A stretch of 12,701 bases of DNA from Treponema sp. GTDB lineage: Bacteria > Spirochaetota > Spirochaetia > Treponematales > Breznakiellaceae. Of the stretch, positions 6,240 to 12,701 are shown piece after piece. The notes beneath the pieces were generated by a model. It saw only the letters and a program-made list of their open reading frames with translations. It searched no databases and had not been told where the DNA came from. The translations under genes were made by a program, and so were the position numbers. The stretch covers positions 1-12,701 of the forward strand of contig JAIRRF010000049.1 in assembly GCA_031256115.1 (NCBI GenBank), in the 5' to 3' direction. Numbering within the stretch: position 1 is the first letter of the stretch; every line of letters begins with the position of its first letter.

Positions 6240-6272
6240 TCTACGTATTGTCTACGTATTGTCTACAGAATA
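6240..6272. repeat. Tandem 11-bp repeats upstream of the integrase
   Basis: TCTACGTATTG occurs twice without a gap (6240-6250, 6251-6261), followed by a partial third unit starting TCTAC (6262). An inverted AATACGT lies at 6316-6322. They sit 30-60 nt before the int start, beside a -10-like TATGAT on the minus strand (6277-6272). Candidate roles are integrase or excisionase arm-binding sites, or an operator controlling int. Confidence 0.6.
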
Positions 6273-6394
6273 TCATAAAACAAAGTGAAATATAATGTAA
6301 GATAGAAAAACACTGAATACGTTAAATCTATATAATATAAAGAATTATAAAAAATAGTGAAACATAAAAAAGTATCAAAATCCTAATAGTGGAG

Positions 6395-6413
6395 TCAAAT
6401 CCCCCCTCTCCGA
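6395..6413 (+). other. Probable attR: fragment resembling the 3' end of a tRNA gene
   Basis: The 19 nt TCAAATCCCCCCTCTCCGA read like a tRNA 3' end: T-loop TCAAAT, T-stem CCCCC, acceptor strand, and G72-A73 as in bacterial tRNA-Pro, or G73 as in tRNA-Ser if one base is counted differently. No 5' part of a tRNA precedes it, so it is not an intact gene. It lies in plus orientation between int and the host gene, exactly where the duplicated target of an integrase acting on a tRNA 3' end should be. The intact tRNA would then sit at the left end of the element, outside the window. Confidence 0.45.
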
Positions 6414-6457
6414 ATGAATCGCAAGTCTTTATATTAATGGTAAATAAAATAGTGTAA

Positions 6458-7174
6458 TTATTGCAGGATATTTTCAGCTGCCATATAAGCCCAGGGAATA
6501 AAAACAGCAGGGAGAAGGTTTGCAATTTTAATTTTCTTTTCCTCCGGGAGACAAACAAAATTAATTCCTATGGCCATTACCAAAAGATTCCCCACCGCCG
6601 ACATTTCGATAATTATTTCCTGGGTAAGAAAATCCTTAATTGCCATGGAAAGAAGGGCTATACCGCCCTGGTATAAAAACACCGGAATTGCGGAAAAAAG
6701 CACCCCGATTCCCAGGGAGGCGCCAAAAACACTGGAGACGGTTCCGTCCAGAATCGACTTGGTAAAGAGCATTGTATGATCCCCCAAAAGACCCGACTGC
6801 ATGGAACCGACAATAGCCATAGATCCGGTACAGTATAAAATACTCGCCGTTACAAAGCCTTTGGCAAAAGATTTTTTACCGGATACTGTCTGACTGGTCT
6901 GCCGGTAAAGTTTTTGTTCCGCCCATTGGCCCAGGAGGTTCATCCATTTATCTATGTCGATGAGTTCTCCCAGCAAGGCTCCTGCCACAATACTCATAAT
7001 AAGCAGCAAAGGCCGCTGGTTTTCCAAAGTCCCCCGGATTCCAATATAGATTGTTACAAGCCCAAGGCCCTTTATTAAGATTTCCTCGAATCTTTCGGGT
7101 ATGCCGCGGATTAAAAAACAACCCACCAGCGAACAAATTACGACAGTAAGGGCATTTACTATGGGCCCTAACAT
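6458..7174 (-). CDS. DUF554 family integral membrane protein
   Basis: From the ATG at 7174 the protein is 238 aa, the usual size for DUF554 proteins. It begins MLGPIVNALTVVICSLVG, typical of the family start. It has several hydrophobic spans (about 4-22, 34-48, 56-72, 108-125, 150-175, 190-209, 216-233) and the characteristic segment CTGSMAIVGSMQSG (115-128) followed by KSILDG (139-144). The family is thought to be a membrane transport protein, but its substrate is not established. An upstream in-frame ATG at 7237 would add 21 residues not expected in the family and overlap the divergent gene, so it was not used. It is the first chromosomal gene beyond the element and is divergent from the PAP2-like gene. 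Confidence 0.85.
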   Translation of the reverse strand: MLGPIVNALTVVICSLVGCFLIRGIPERFEEILIKGLGLVTIYIGIRGTLENQRPLLLIMSIVAGALLGELIDIDKWMNLLGQWAEQKLYRQTSQTVSGKKSFAKGFVTASILYCTGSMAIVGSMQSGLLGDHTMLFTKSILDGTVSSVFGASLGIGVLFSAIPVFLYQGGIALLSMAIKDFLTQEIIIEMSAVGNLLVMAIGINFVCLPEEKKIKIANLLPAVFIPWAYMAAENILQ

Positions 7175-7184
7175 TCTTTCCCGC

Positions 7185-7213
7185 TTGTTGTGTTCATCTC
7201 TGGAAGGTACTAT
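7185..7213 (+). promoter_or_regulatory. Weak candidate promoter for the PAP2-like gene
   Basis: TTGTTG (7185-7190) and TACTAT (7208-7213) are separated by 17 nt in the short space between two divergent genes. Each hexamer has about four matches to consensus. The predicted start of transcription falls only a few nucleotides before the first ATG (7227), leaving no room for an SD. Confidence 0.3.
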
Positions 7214-7226
7214 GGAATAAAACAGA

Positions 7227-8147
7227 ATGAAATGCAAGAGGAAGGATGAAAACCATAACGGTAAAGACCGGGAATTAGCATTTCCGGGCCTGGGGCGTAC
7301 ATTCCTTGCCGTTATGACCCAGCCGCGCCTATTACGCCGGAGCCTTCGGTGTATTTCAGTAATTTTTACAAGGTTTTTTCTGTTTCAATACCGCAGAGCC
7401 CTTTTTCCGGTTCTCCCCGTCTCACGGGCCGATCATGTCCTGGACGACCGTATTCCCTTTAATCCCCGGTTAATAAGGATCTACCTGGATTTTACCGCCC
7501 TTTGGATCCGCATTGCGGGGCTTCTTAGCACAGGGTTTGGGAAACGGGGAAGAAACCTGGCGGCAGGTTTTATTGCTTCCATTACCGGGCTTTATCTCTT
7601 TGCCTTTGAAATTTACCGGAAGAATCTTTCCACCACCGACCGCCCCAACTATAAAAAGGGCAGGTATTTCCGCCTCATCCACCTGGTTGATCCTCACCTG
7701 ATGTGTATTCCCAGCCTTCATGTCATGCTAATGGTTCATAGCTATACGGCGTTCCGCCATTTTTTGAAGCTTTTAGAGAAAGAAGAAGATTTATGGCAGC
7801 TCCGGGAAAAAGTGTACAGAAGCGCCCTGATGATTACCGAAGCGGTATTGTATGTAAAGCAGCACAGCATCAATTGTATCGGCGCAGCCCTTTATGCCGT
7901 TCATCGTTATGATCCTTCCCTTTTTAGCGTCGAAGACGCAGAGGCTTTTATTAATGATCTATTTGCCCAAAAAGAAGCAAAGGATATTCCGCCTGAATAC
8001 GCCCCGTTTTACACATACCCTTTTATTGCCCAGGAAGACATCCCTTTGCTCAGGGAACATATCAGAGGACTTTTCCGGTCATTTTTGGATGCAAAAAGCG
8101 CTGATTGGACAATACCGGTACTGGAATACCTGCAAAATTTGCCTTAA
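7227..8147 (+). CDS. PAP2/AUR1-like protein with altered third motif
   Basis: Two of the three phosphatidic-acid-phosphatase motifs can be seen: KX6RP (Lys 132 to Arg 139-Pro 140) and PSLH (162-165, the PSGH-type motif with His 165). The third region, KQHSINCIG (211-219), keeps the His 213 nucleophile position, but the Asp expected four residues later is Cys. Hydrophobic spans near 83-100, 112-128 and 160-178 fit a membrane protein, though less markedly than usual. Typical family members remove phosphate from lipid or isoprenoid phosphates, or transfer head groups. The C-terminal third (230-306) is soluble and unrecognised. The start is uncertain: the ATG at 7227 lacks an SD, and Met 30 at 7314 is an alternative. 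It may be a divergent enzyme or a non-catalytic homologue. Confidence 0.55.
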   Translation: MKCKRKDENHNGKDRELAFPGLGRTFLAVMTQPRLLRRSLRCISVIFTRFFLFQYRRALFPVLPVSRADHVLDDRIPFNPRLIRIYLDFTALWIRIAGLLSTGFGKRGRNLAAGFIASITGLYLFAFEIYRKNLSTTDRPNYKKGRYFRLIHLVDPHLMCIPSLHVMLMVHSYTAFRHFLKLLEKEEDLWQLREKVYRSALMITEAVLYVKQHSINCIGAALYAVHRYDPSLFSVEDAEAFINDLFAQKEAKDIPPEYAPFYTYPFIAQEDIPLLREHIRGLFRSFLDAKSADWTIPVLEYLQNLP

Positions 8148-8172
8148 GGATAAATGACACCAAAAATCATAA

Positions 8173-8201
8173 TTGAATATTTTTATTAATTTGTTTATTT
8201 T
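8173..8201 (+). promoter_or_regulatory. Candidate promoter for the mutarotase-like gene
   Basis: TTGAAT (8173-8178), a 17-nt spacer and TATTTT (8196-8201), each with four of six consensus matches, lie in the AT-rich 73-nt gap before the gene. The expected transcript start leaves room for the AAGGAAG ribosome site (8209-8215). Confidence 0.4.
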
Positions 8202-8220
8202 ATTAATTAAGGAAGTGATC

Positions 8221-9477
8221 ATGGCAAACCAGGATAATAAAAGCTCGATATCCCGTGTTACTGAACTGGGCGGCAGGGATGCAAGCGTGTTGGAAAACTC
8301 AAAGCTCAGGGTGATGATTGACGATATCGGAGGCATGGTTCCTGAATGTTCGGGGCATCACTCCGGCGGATGGATCAATGCCCATTGGATGCCCTGGTTC
8401 CGGTCCAACAGCGGACAAAACTATAACGATGCCGAGCATGGATCTTTCTGGAAAGTCAAGCTCCTATACCATATGGCCGGGAATTACCCCTGCCTTCCTA
8501 ACTTTGGTCCCGGCCACATAATTAACGGTGTTACCATGCCACCCCATGGCTGGACTGCCAATGAAAAATGGCGCTATATTTCAGGTGATACGGATGAAGA
8601 GTCCGGCGCAATATGGGTTCTTTCATCGCTGGAAAGTCCCGAAAAGGAAATACCCCTTTCATTCAGTAAACTGGATGTGCTTTTTCCCAACCAGAGAATT
8701 CATTATACGAGCCTCAGGGTAAAGAACCGCGGCTTCTATGATATGGATATATGCGCCGCCTGGCATAATACAATAGGTTCCCCATTTCTTTCCCAGGGCT
8801 GCAGAATTACCGGCGCCGCGGAAAAATGGACAACCCCGTCTCCGGGGGGCGAATTCGATACAACTACCCGGCTTGCTCTGGGTGCTGAATTCTCCAACCT
8901 AAAAAAAGCGCCTCTCCTGAAGGGCGGCAAAACAGATCTTTCCCTTGTACCGGCTCCTATAGGATTTACGGACTTTGTCACCGGCGCTGTTTCCAAAAGT
9001 TCTGCTTTAAATTGGCTTGCTGTGGTAAATCCTTTTATTAAAATGGCATATATATCGTTCAGCCCCGGCCCCGAATCCGCAGGAGAGGATGACATTGTCC
9101 TGTACTTTAACAACCTATGGATGCAATACGGTGGCCGGCCATTTACCCCCTGGGCGCCCTACGAAGGGGGATCGGATCTAAGCTATTGCCTTGGATTGGA
9201 AAACTCCGTTTCCGCTTATGCCTACGGACTTGAGTTTGCCCGGGAAACAAAACAACTCCTGGGGAATCCTACCACGGTAACGATCCCCAGCCTGGGACAA
9301 AAAACACTCCGCAGCGGAACCCTTTTTGCCGCTTACGAAGGAACAAGCCTGGATGAAGGAATTATTTTAGTTCAGGGCGAGAAGGATAAGCTTATTTGTA
9401 CCGGCAAGGAAAGCTGCATTTATAAAGCTGATCCGCATTTTAACATTCTGCGAACCCTGGAAACCCGCCATGTGTAA
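8221..9477 (+). CDS. Galactose-mutarotase-like (aldose-epimerase fold) protein
   Basis: The protein is 418 aa from the ATG at 8221, which follows AAGGAAG with a 5-nt spacer. An upstream TTG would add a hydrophobic 16-residue stretch with no ribosome site and was rejected. The N-terminus LENSKLRVMIDDIGGMVPEC resembles the first strands of aldose-1-epimerase-like proteins. The segment GVTMPPHGWTANEKW (103-117) carries the conserved His-Gly and Trp expected around the sugar site. Many beta strands follow, with a second aromatic-rich patch FNNLWMQYGGRPFTPWAPYE near 300-320. No signal peptide is visible, so it should act in the cytoplasm on a sugar. The catalytic His and Glu cannot be assigned by eye, and the substrate is unknown. 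It converges on trpS with 5 nt between stops. Confidence 0.6.
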   Translation: MANQDNKSSISRVTELGGRDASVLENSKLRVMIDDIGGMVPECSGHHSGGWINAHWMPWFRSNSGQNYNDAEHGSFWKVKLLYHMAGNYPCLPNFGPGHIINGVTMPPHGWTANEKWRYISGDTDEESGAIWVLSSLESPEKEIPLSFSKLDVLFPNQRIHYTSLRVKNRGFYDMDICAAWHNTIGSPFLSQGCRITGAAEKWTTPSPGGEFDTTTRLALGAEFSNLKKAPLLKGGKTDLSLVPAPIGFTDFVTGAVSKSSALNWLAVVNPFIKMAYISFSPGPESAGEDDIVLYFNNLWMQYGGRPFTPWAPYEGGSDLSYCLGLENSVSAYAYGLEFARETKQLLGNPTTVTIPSLGQKTLRSGTLFAAYEGTSLDEGIILVQGEKDKLICTGKESCIYKADPHFNILRTLETRHV

Positions 9478-9482
9478 CATGG

Positions 9483-10478
9483 CTAATCAATTCCGGCGGC
9501 TTTGCGGAAGCGCTTTACAGTTGCGGCAGCAATGGGCCGGGCTTTTTCCGCTCCGGCGGCGAGGATCCGGTCCAGCCCTTCCCTGTCCGCAATAATTGTA
9601 TTAAACCGTTCCCTCATGGGAGTCAGTTGACGGTTAACAACCCGGAACAGTTCTTCTTTGGCTTCGCCCCAGCCCATACCCCCGGCCCGGTACCGGGCGG
9701 CAAGGGCCTCCTGTTCTTCCCCGGAAGCGAACAATTTATACAATAAAAAGATCTGGCTGGTATCCGGATCCTTGGGTTCTTCCACAGCCTGGGAATTGGT
9801 TACCATCCGCATGATAAGTTTTTGAAGCTGATTTTCCGGACCAAAGAGGGGTATGGCATTATTGTAACTCTTGCTCATCTTGCGTCCGTCCAGCCCAGGC
9901 ACCACCGCGACACTTTCCGTTATGGCCGCCCGGGGAACTTTAAGAATTTCCTTTTTGTAGTTGGCATTTACCGATTGGGCAATATCCTGGGCCATCTCAA
10001 TATGCTGGACCTGATCTTTTCCTACGGGAACCACATCGGAATCAAATATGATAATGTCTGCCGCCATAAGCACCGGATAGGTAAAGAGGCCCATATTGAT
10101 CCCCGCATCGGGATCTTCACCCCTTTCCTGGTTTTCCTGTACCGCCGCTTTGTAGGCATGGGCCCGGTTCATTAATCCTTTTGCGGTAAATGCCATTATC
10201 ATGGTGGTCAGCTCAAATACTTCGGGAATGGAAGACTGGCGGTAAAAGATCACCTTTTCCGGATCCAGCCCGGCGGCCAGCCAGCCGGCGGCAACTTCCC
10301 GTATGCTGGATTCAAGTTCCGCCGGGTTTTTTTCGGTATTAAGGGCATGATAGTCGGCGATAAAATAACGGGCGTCATATTCCGCCGATAATTCCAAAGC
10401 CGGCTTAATTGCACCAAAGTAGTTGCCAATGTGGAGGCTGCCCGTGGATTTTATTCCTGTTAGAGAAATCTTCTTCAA
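9483..10478 (-). CDS. trpS: Tryptophanyl-tRNA synthetase
   Basis: The 331-aa protein is a complete class I TrpRS. It has the HIGH-type motif in SLHIGNY (HIGN at 16-19), the GLFTYPVLMAADII segment (130-143) that contributes to the Trp/ATP pocket, PVGKDQVQHIEMAQDIA (151-167) and the KMSKS loop (200-204). The length is normal for bacteria. It joins tryptophan to tRNA-Trp in the cytoplasm. The first residues (TGIKSTGSLHIGNY) have Ser where most TrpRS have Pro before TG. The start is a TTG at 10478-10476, preceded by GGGGAT with an A-rich spacer, and no ATG in the right place is available. The upstream lipoprotein gene ends 30 nt before it on the same strand. Confidence 0.95.
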   Translation of the reverse strand: MKKISLTGIKSTGSLHIGNYFGAIKPALELSAEYDARYFIADYHALNTEKNPAELESSIREVAAGWLAAGLDPEKVIFYRQSSIPEVFELTTMIMAFTAKGLMNRAHAYKAAVQENQERGEDPDAGINMGLFTYPVLMAADIIIFDSDVVPVGKDQVQHIEMAQDIAQSVNANYKKEILKVPRAAITESVAVVPGLDGRKMSKSYNNAIPLFGPENQLQKLIMRMVTNSQAVEEPKDPDTSQIFLLYKLFASGEEQEALAARYRAGGMGWGEAKEELFRVVNRQLTPMRERFNTIIADREGLDRILAAGAEKARPIAAATVKRFRKAAGID

Positions 10479-10508
10479 TTTTTTATCCCCGTATCCTTCT
10501 TTATATTA

Positions 10509-11192
10509 TTATTTTTTAAATAATTCATTCAGTTTTTCCGCCAATAATGCCGCCTGCAAAAGATAAATTTCGTTTTCGGCTTCTTCTATATCCTTATTGC
10601 TTCGTCCCTTTTTAATAATGCTTGATTTTAACCTGTCGGAGGCAACTATTGCAGTTGTCCGGTTATCAATTAGTGAATATTCTATATCAGACTCAAATTT
10701 AAACTCTCCGCTTATCCATTGAGAAAAAGTCATTGACCTGTTTGAATAACTGTAAAATATTAATGTGTATTCACATAAACTTCTGATGCCCAAGTCCTGT
10801 ATTAATTCAAATGTTACCCTTTGCGGAACAAACACCCTGTGTACGGGAACAAATTTTTCTACTTTATTAATTTTATTTCCCTGATCCATTATATAAAAAG
10901 ACAATCCGTCATTATTGGGACTGTAGGAATTAAACCTGTATAAAAACATAATTGCTATGGAAACTGTATGATCCGGCGGGAATTTGGTAGATAAAATATT
11001 GTCTATTTGTTCCCTGCTTAATCCCTTGTCGGAAATTGTAAAGTTTGTTTCAGCAATGCTTCTTTCTCTGCGTGCTTCATCCGCAAAACCCAGTTCTGCA
11101 CCTGAAGGAGATGGGCTATAAGACCTGGAAACGGCCGCACAGCCCATAAAGACTGAAGACAAAATAATTAGTACAATATATTTGTTTGCCAT
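10509..11192 (-). CDS. Unidentified lipoprotein (227 aa)
   Basis: The N-terminus MANKYIVLIILSSVFMGC is a lipoprotein signal peptide: basic start, hydrophobic core, and lipobox VFMGC with Cys 18 as the modified residue. Spirochaetal lipoboxes tolerate such variation. The mature protein begins with a Ser/Pro-rich linker. It then shows FTISDKGLSREQIDNILSTK (52-71), strands (VSIAIMFLYRF), and a C-terminal basic helical stretch (DRLKSSIIKKGRSNKDIEEA). It is presumably anchored in a membrane. The ATG (11192) follows AGGAAG with a 5-nt spacer, and a promoter candidate lies in the preceding gap. No family is recognised. trpS follows after 30 nt. Confidence 0.8.
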   Translation of the reverse strand: MANKYIVLIILSSVFMGCAAVSRSYSPSPSGAELGFADEARRERSIAETNFTISDKGLSREQIDNILSTKFPPDHTVSIAIMFLYRFNSYSPNNDGLSFYIMDQGNKINKVEKFVPVHRVFVPQRVTFELIQDLGIRSLCEYTLIFYSYSNRSMTFSQWISGEFKFESDIEYSLIDNRTTAIVASDRLKSSIIKKGRSNKDIEEAENEIYLLQAALLAEKLNELFKK

Positions 11193-11221
11193 ATATGCTT
11201 CCTGAAAACCGTTATCCGTTA

Positions 11222-11250
11222 ATGGTAATAAATTAATTCATCTTTGACAA
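11222..11250 (-). promoter_or_regulatory. Candidate sigma70 promoter for the lipoprotein gene
   Basis: On the minus strand TTGTCA (11250-11245, five of six matches) and TACCAT (11227-11222, four of six) are 17 nt apart, in the 91-nt gap between the YARHG gene and the lipoprotein. The implied leader of about 20 nt contains the ribosome site. Confidence 0.5.
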
Positions 11251-11283
11251 TGGCATTATTCGTCCGTTTTCATTCAAATTTAC

Positions 11284-12195
11284 TTAAAACCACCTGACTG
11301 AGCCGATTCTCCGATAAGAAATATTCCCATAATCCGCATCATTATATTCATTCGACAGGTATATTTTTTCACTAACCGGAAATATCATTTTAATTGGTGT
11401 TCTGAATGTGATTTTACCATTGTTATAAGTTACGCCGCTAGGCCATTGCCATGTTACTGATTCTGAATAATGCTCACTGACTTCCTGTTCGGTAACAAAT
11501 ACTACAAGAAAACCATTTTCAATTCTGTAAGTTCCTTTCCAGTTATCTTCATAATCCGCATAACTGCCGTTTCTTTGGATGGTATTGTCATTATATATGA
11601 ATAATTCAGGACACCATGACGGAACAGGAAAATACGGATAATATGCTTCGTCTCTTGCTAAATCTTTTTTGGTTAATTTAAGATTTGGTTTAGCATTTTC
11701 AAATACCTGTATTTTGCCAATATTTGTCTTATCAATTTCAGTTAATAATGCTTCCACATTTCTGCTTTTCGGATTATACCAGCCAAATTGCCGGAAATGT
11801 ATTGTCAAATCGTCCGACTGAAAAATCATCCCATGCTTTGCATAGATTGTGTTCCTGAGCAGCCGCAATTCTTCTTTATTAAGAACAGCTAAAGCCGAAT
11901 CATGAATAGTATAATCCAGTAATAAAATAATACCGTTGTAGATTATTCTTCTTCCTGCCGTAAAACCGATATTTGGCAAATTATTGTAAAAATCATCAAC
12001 CTCACCTGAATCTACTATTATTTTAGTAACATTATTCTGTGCCAGGGTTTGTTCAAATAGATACCGCGATCCGATATCGCCGGATAAATTTCCGGGAGAT
12101 GTTCCTGTGGTTTGGGCAAAGGCACAATTGACCCATATGGCCGCTGCCAAAACGGTAGAGACAAAAATTGCAGGAAAATTGATTTTTGCTTTCAT
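11284..12195 (-). CDS. Exported YARHG-domain protein
   Basis: A 303-aa protein with a signal peptide (residues about 1-28; hydrophobic core FVSTVLAAAIWV, cleavage likely at AFA-Q). An alternative lipobox ending at Cys 24 cannot be excluded. Residues about 104-167 match the YARHG domain: a run LNKEELRLLRNTIYAKHG with the signature YAKHG at 118-122, then FQSDDLTIHFRQFGWYNP, a helical unit found in many extracellular bacterial proteins with an unclear peptidoglycan- or protein-binding role. The C-terminal half is beta-rich, with many aromatic residues, and may be a second domain (NWKGTYRIENGFLVVF). The ATG (12195) follows AAGGAA with a 7-nt spacer and starts 20 nt after the upstream gene, so the two form an operon. 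Confidence 0.8.
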   Translation of the reverse strand: MKAKINFPAIFVSTVLAAAIWVNCAFAQTTGTSPGNLSGDIGSRYLFEQTLAQNNVTKIIVDSGEVDDFYNNLPNIGFTAGRRIIYNGIILLLDYTIHDSALAVLNKEELRLLRNTIYAKHGMIFQSDDLTIHFRQFGWYNPKSRNVEALLTEIDKTNIGKIQVFENAKPNLKLTKKDLARDEAYYPYFPVPSWCPELFIYNDNTIQRNGSYADYEDNWKGTYRIENGFLVVFVTEQEVSEHYSESVTWQWPSGVTYNNGKITFRTPIKMIFPVSEKIYLSNEYNDADYGNISYRRIGSVRWF

Positions 12196-12215
12196 TTATT
12201 AGTTCCTTTGTTATC

Positions 12216-12701
12216 TTACAATTTATCTTCAGGACTGAAATACCGGGGAAAGAATGAACTGGGATTGAATTCATCAAAATCTGTAATATCAGATAATTTA
12301 ACAAGTTTACTTATTTTAATATCCTCCCAGGTTTCTGTAAATCCTTCCGGTTCTTTATCTGCTTTTATTTGTTTCTTTTTTGTAATAAAATTCATACTTG
12401 TCGTAGTTCCAAGTATCATATCTTCACCCGGATGATAATCAAGTTTGTCATAACCAATCAGTTCAAAACTCCCATTTCTGAATCTAAATGTATATTGATG
12501 GCTTCCGTATTTGCCGTGATCATAGGAAATATATAAATTACCTTTTCCAATACTGATTTCAAGTTCCGGGGCGAAATATGTACCGCCAAATTCATTTTCT
12601 GACGAAAAACAATCCTGATTAATTAACGCAAGTTCATAATGGCCGCCATTGTTAAAAGCAATTATTATTCCTCGGCGGTTTACGTCAAGCTCTCCGGGTT
12701 G
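12216..12701 (-). CDS. C-terminal part of a conserved protein of unknown function
   Basis: The frame is open from the right edge to a TAA at 12218-12216, giving the last 161 residues of a longer protein. Visible segments include DVNRRGIIIAFNNGGHYELA, NQDCFSSENEFGGTYFAPEL, GNLYISYDHGKYGSHQYTFR and FELIGYD, then TSMNFITKKKQI and a charged tail. This pattern resembles a family of exported proteins in Gram-negative bacteria that has no assigned function, where the CFSSENE and YxHGRYG stretches are well kept. It is presumably beta-rich. The gene is the first visible member of the operon with the YARHG protein. An ATG at 12419 is internal and not the true start. Confidence 0.75.
   Translation of the reverse strand, partial: QPGELDVNRRGIIIAFNNGGHYELALINQDCFSSENEFGGTYFAPELEISIGKGNLYISYDHGKYGSHQYTFRFRNGSFELIGYDKLDYHPGEDMILGTTTSMNFITKKKQIKADKEPEGFTETWEDIKISKLVKLSDITDFDEFNPSSFFPRYFSPEDKL

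Larger units (their letters stand above)
1..6413. mobile_element. Right end of an integrated phage-like element (prophage or satellite)
   Basis: From the left edge to about 6413 every gene lies on the minus strand in a tightly packed order: tyrosine integrase, unknown gene, excisionase-type HTH protein, replication ATPase, VRR-NUC nuclease, several small unknown genes and a PP-loop protein. Adjacent genes repeatedly overlap by 4-8 nt, as in phage early regions. The right boundary is placed at a tRNA-3'-end-like sequence between int and the chromosomal DUF554 gene. The left end is outside the window. No structural, packaging or lysis genes are visible, so full prophage, phage satellite and integrative plasmid cannot be told apart here. 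The boundary is inferred from context and not from a sequenced empty site. Confidence 0.8.

Noticed and set aside
6328..6558. 76-aa hydrophobic frame on the minus strand at the element junction
   Set aside because: It overlaps the end of the DUF554 gene in another frame, has no ribosome site, and its hydrophobicity comes from AT-rich DNA and the shadow of membrane codons.
7175..7237. N-terminal extension of the DUF554 protein
   Set aside because: The 21 extra residues are not typical of the family and would overlap the divergent gene; the MLGPIVNAL start fits the family.
9822..10175. 117-aa plus-strand frame inside trpS
   Set aside because: Antisense shadow of an unmistakable TrpRS.
1..12701. 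CRISPR array, IS element, rRNA or complete tRNA gene
   Set aside because: No regularly spaced repeats, transposase motifs, rRNA sequence or complete cloverleaf were seen on either strand; only the tRNA 3'-end-like fragment at 6395-6413.

Overview
The window joins the right-hand end of an integrated mobile element (about 1-6413, all genes on the minus strand) to a stretch of chromosome (about 6414-12701). The chromosomal genes are a DUF554 membrane protein, a PAP2-like protein, a sugar-mutarotase-like protein, trpS, and an operon with a lipoprotein and a YARHG-domain protein. Together they suggest a Gram-negative anaerobe, most likely a spirochaete of the Treponema group. That assignment rests on general resemblance of the proteins and not on a marker gene.

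Element, read in its transcription direction (right to left). A 19-nt fragment resembling a tRNA 3' end (6395-6413, plus strand) is the probable attR. It is followed by an int regulatory region with tandem 11-bp repeats (6240-6261), a tyrosine integrase (5147-6211), and an unknown gene overlapping its stop by 4 nt (4704-5150). Next come an excisionase-type HTH protein (4297-4539), a large DnaB-N/RecA-like replication ATPase (2389-4173) and a VRR-NUC nuclease (2027-2392). Then follow small unknown genes (1855-1989, 1547-1840, 1218-1550), a PP-loop/PAPS-reductase-like protein with a degenerate nucleotide loop (417-1187) preceded by its own strong promoter, a 79-aa protein (184-423), and two genes at the edge. 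This is the integration and early/replication module of a prophage, phage satellite or similar element. The rest of the element and its attL, expected to carry an intact tRNA gene, lie to the left outside the window.

Chromosome. DUF554 (minus) and the PAP2-like gene (plus) diverge from a short shared intergenic region. The mutarotase-like gene (plus) has its own candidate promoter and converges on trpS (minus) with only 5 nt between the stop codons. Upstream of trpS on the minus strand lies a visibly AT-richer group of exported proteins: a partial conserved gene running off the right edge, a YARHG-domain protein, and a lipoprotein with its own promoter candidate.

The points most worth following are the co-translated unknown gene between int and xis, the degenerate PP-loop protein with an apparently leaderless promoter, the repeat cluster inside the replication gene that may be an internal origin, and the tRNA-like attR. 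All domain and family calls come from reading motifs by eye; no database search was run.
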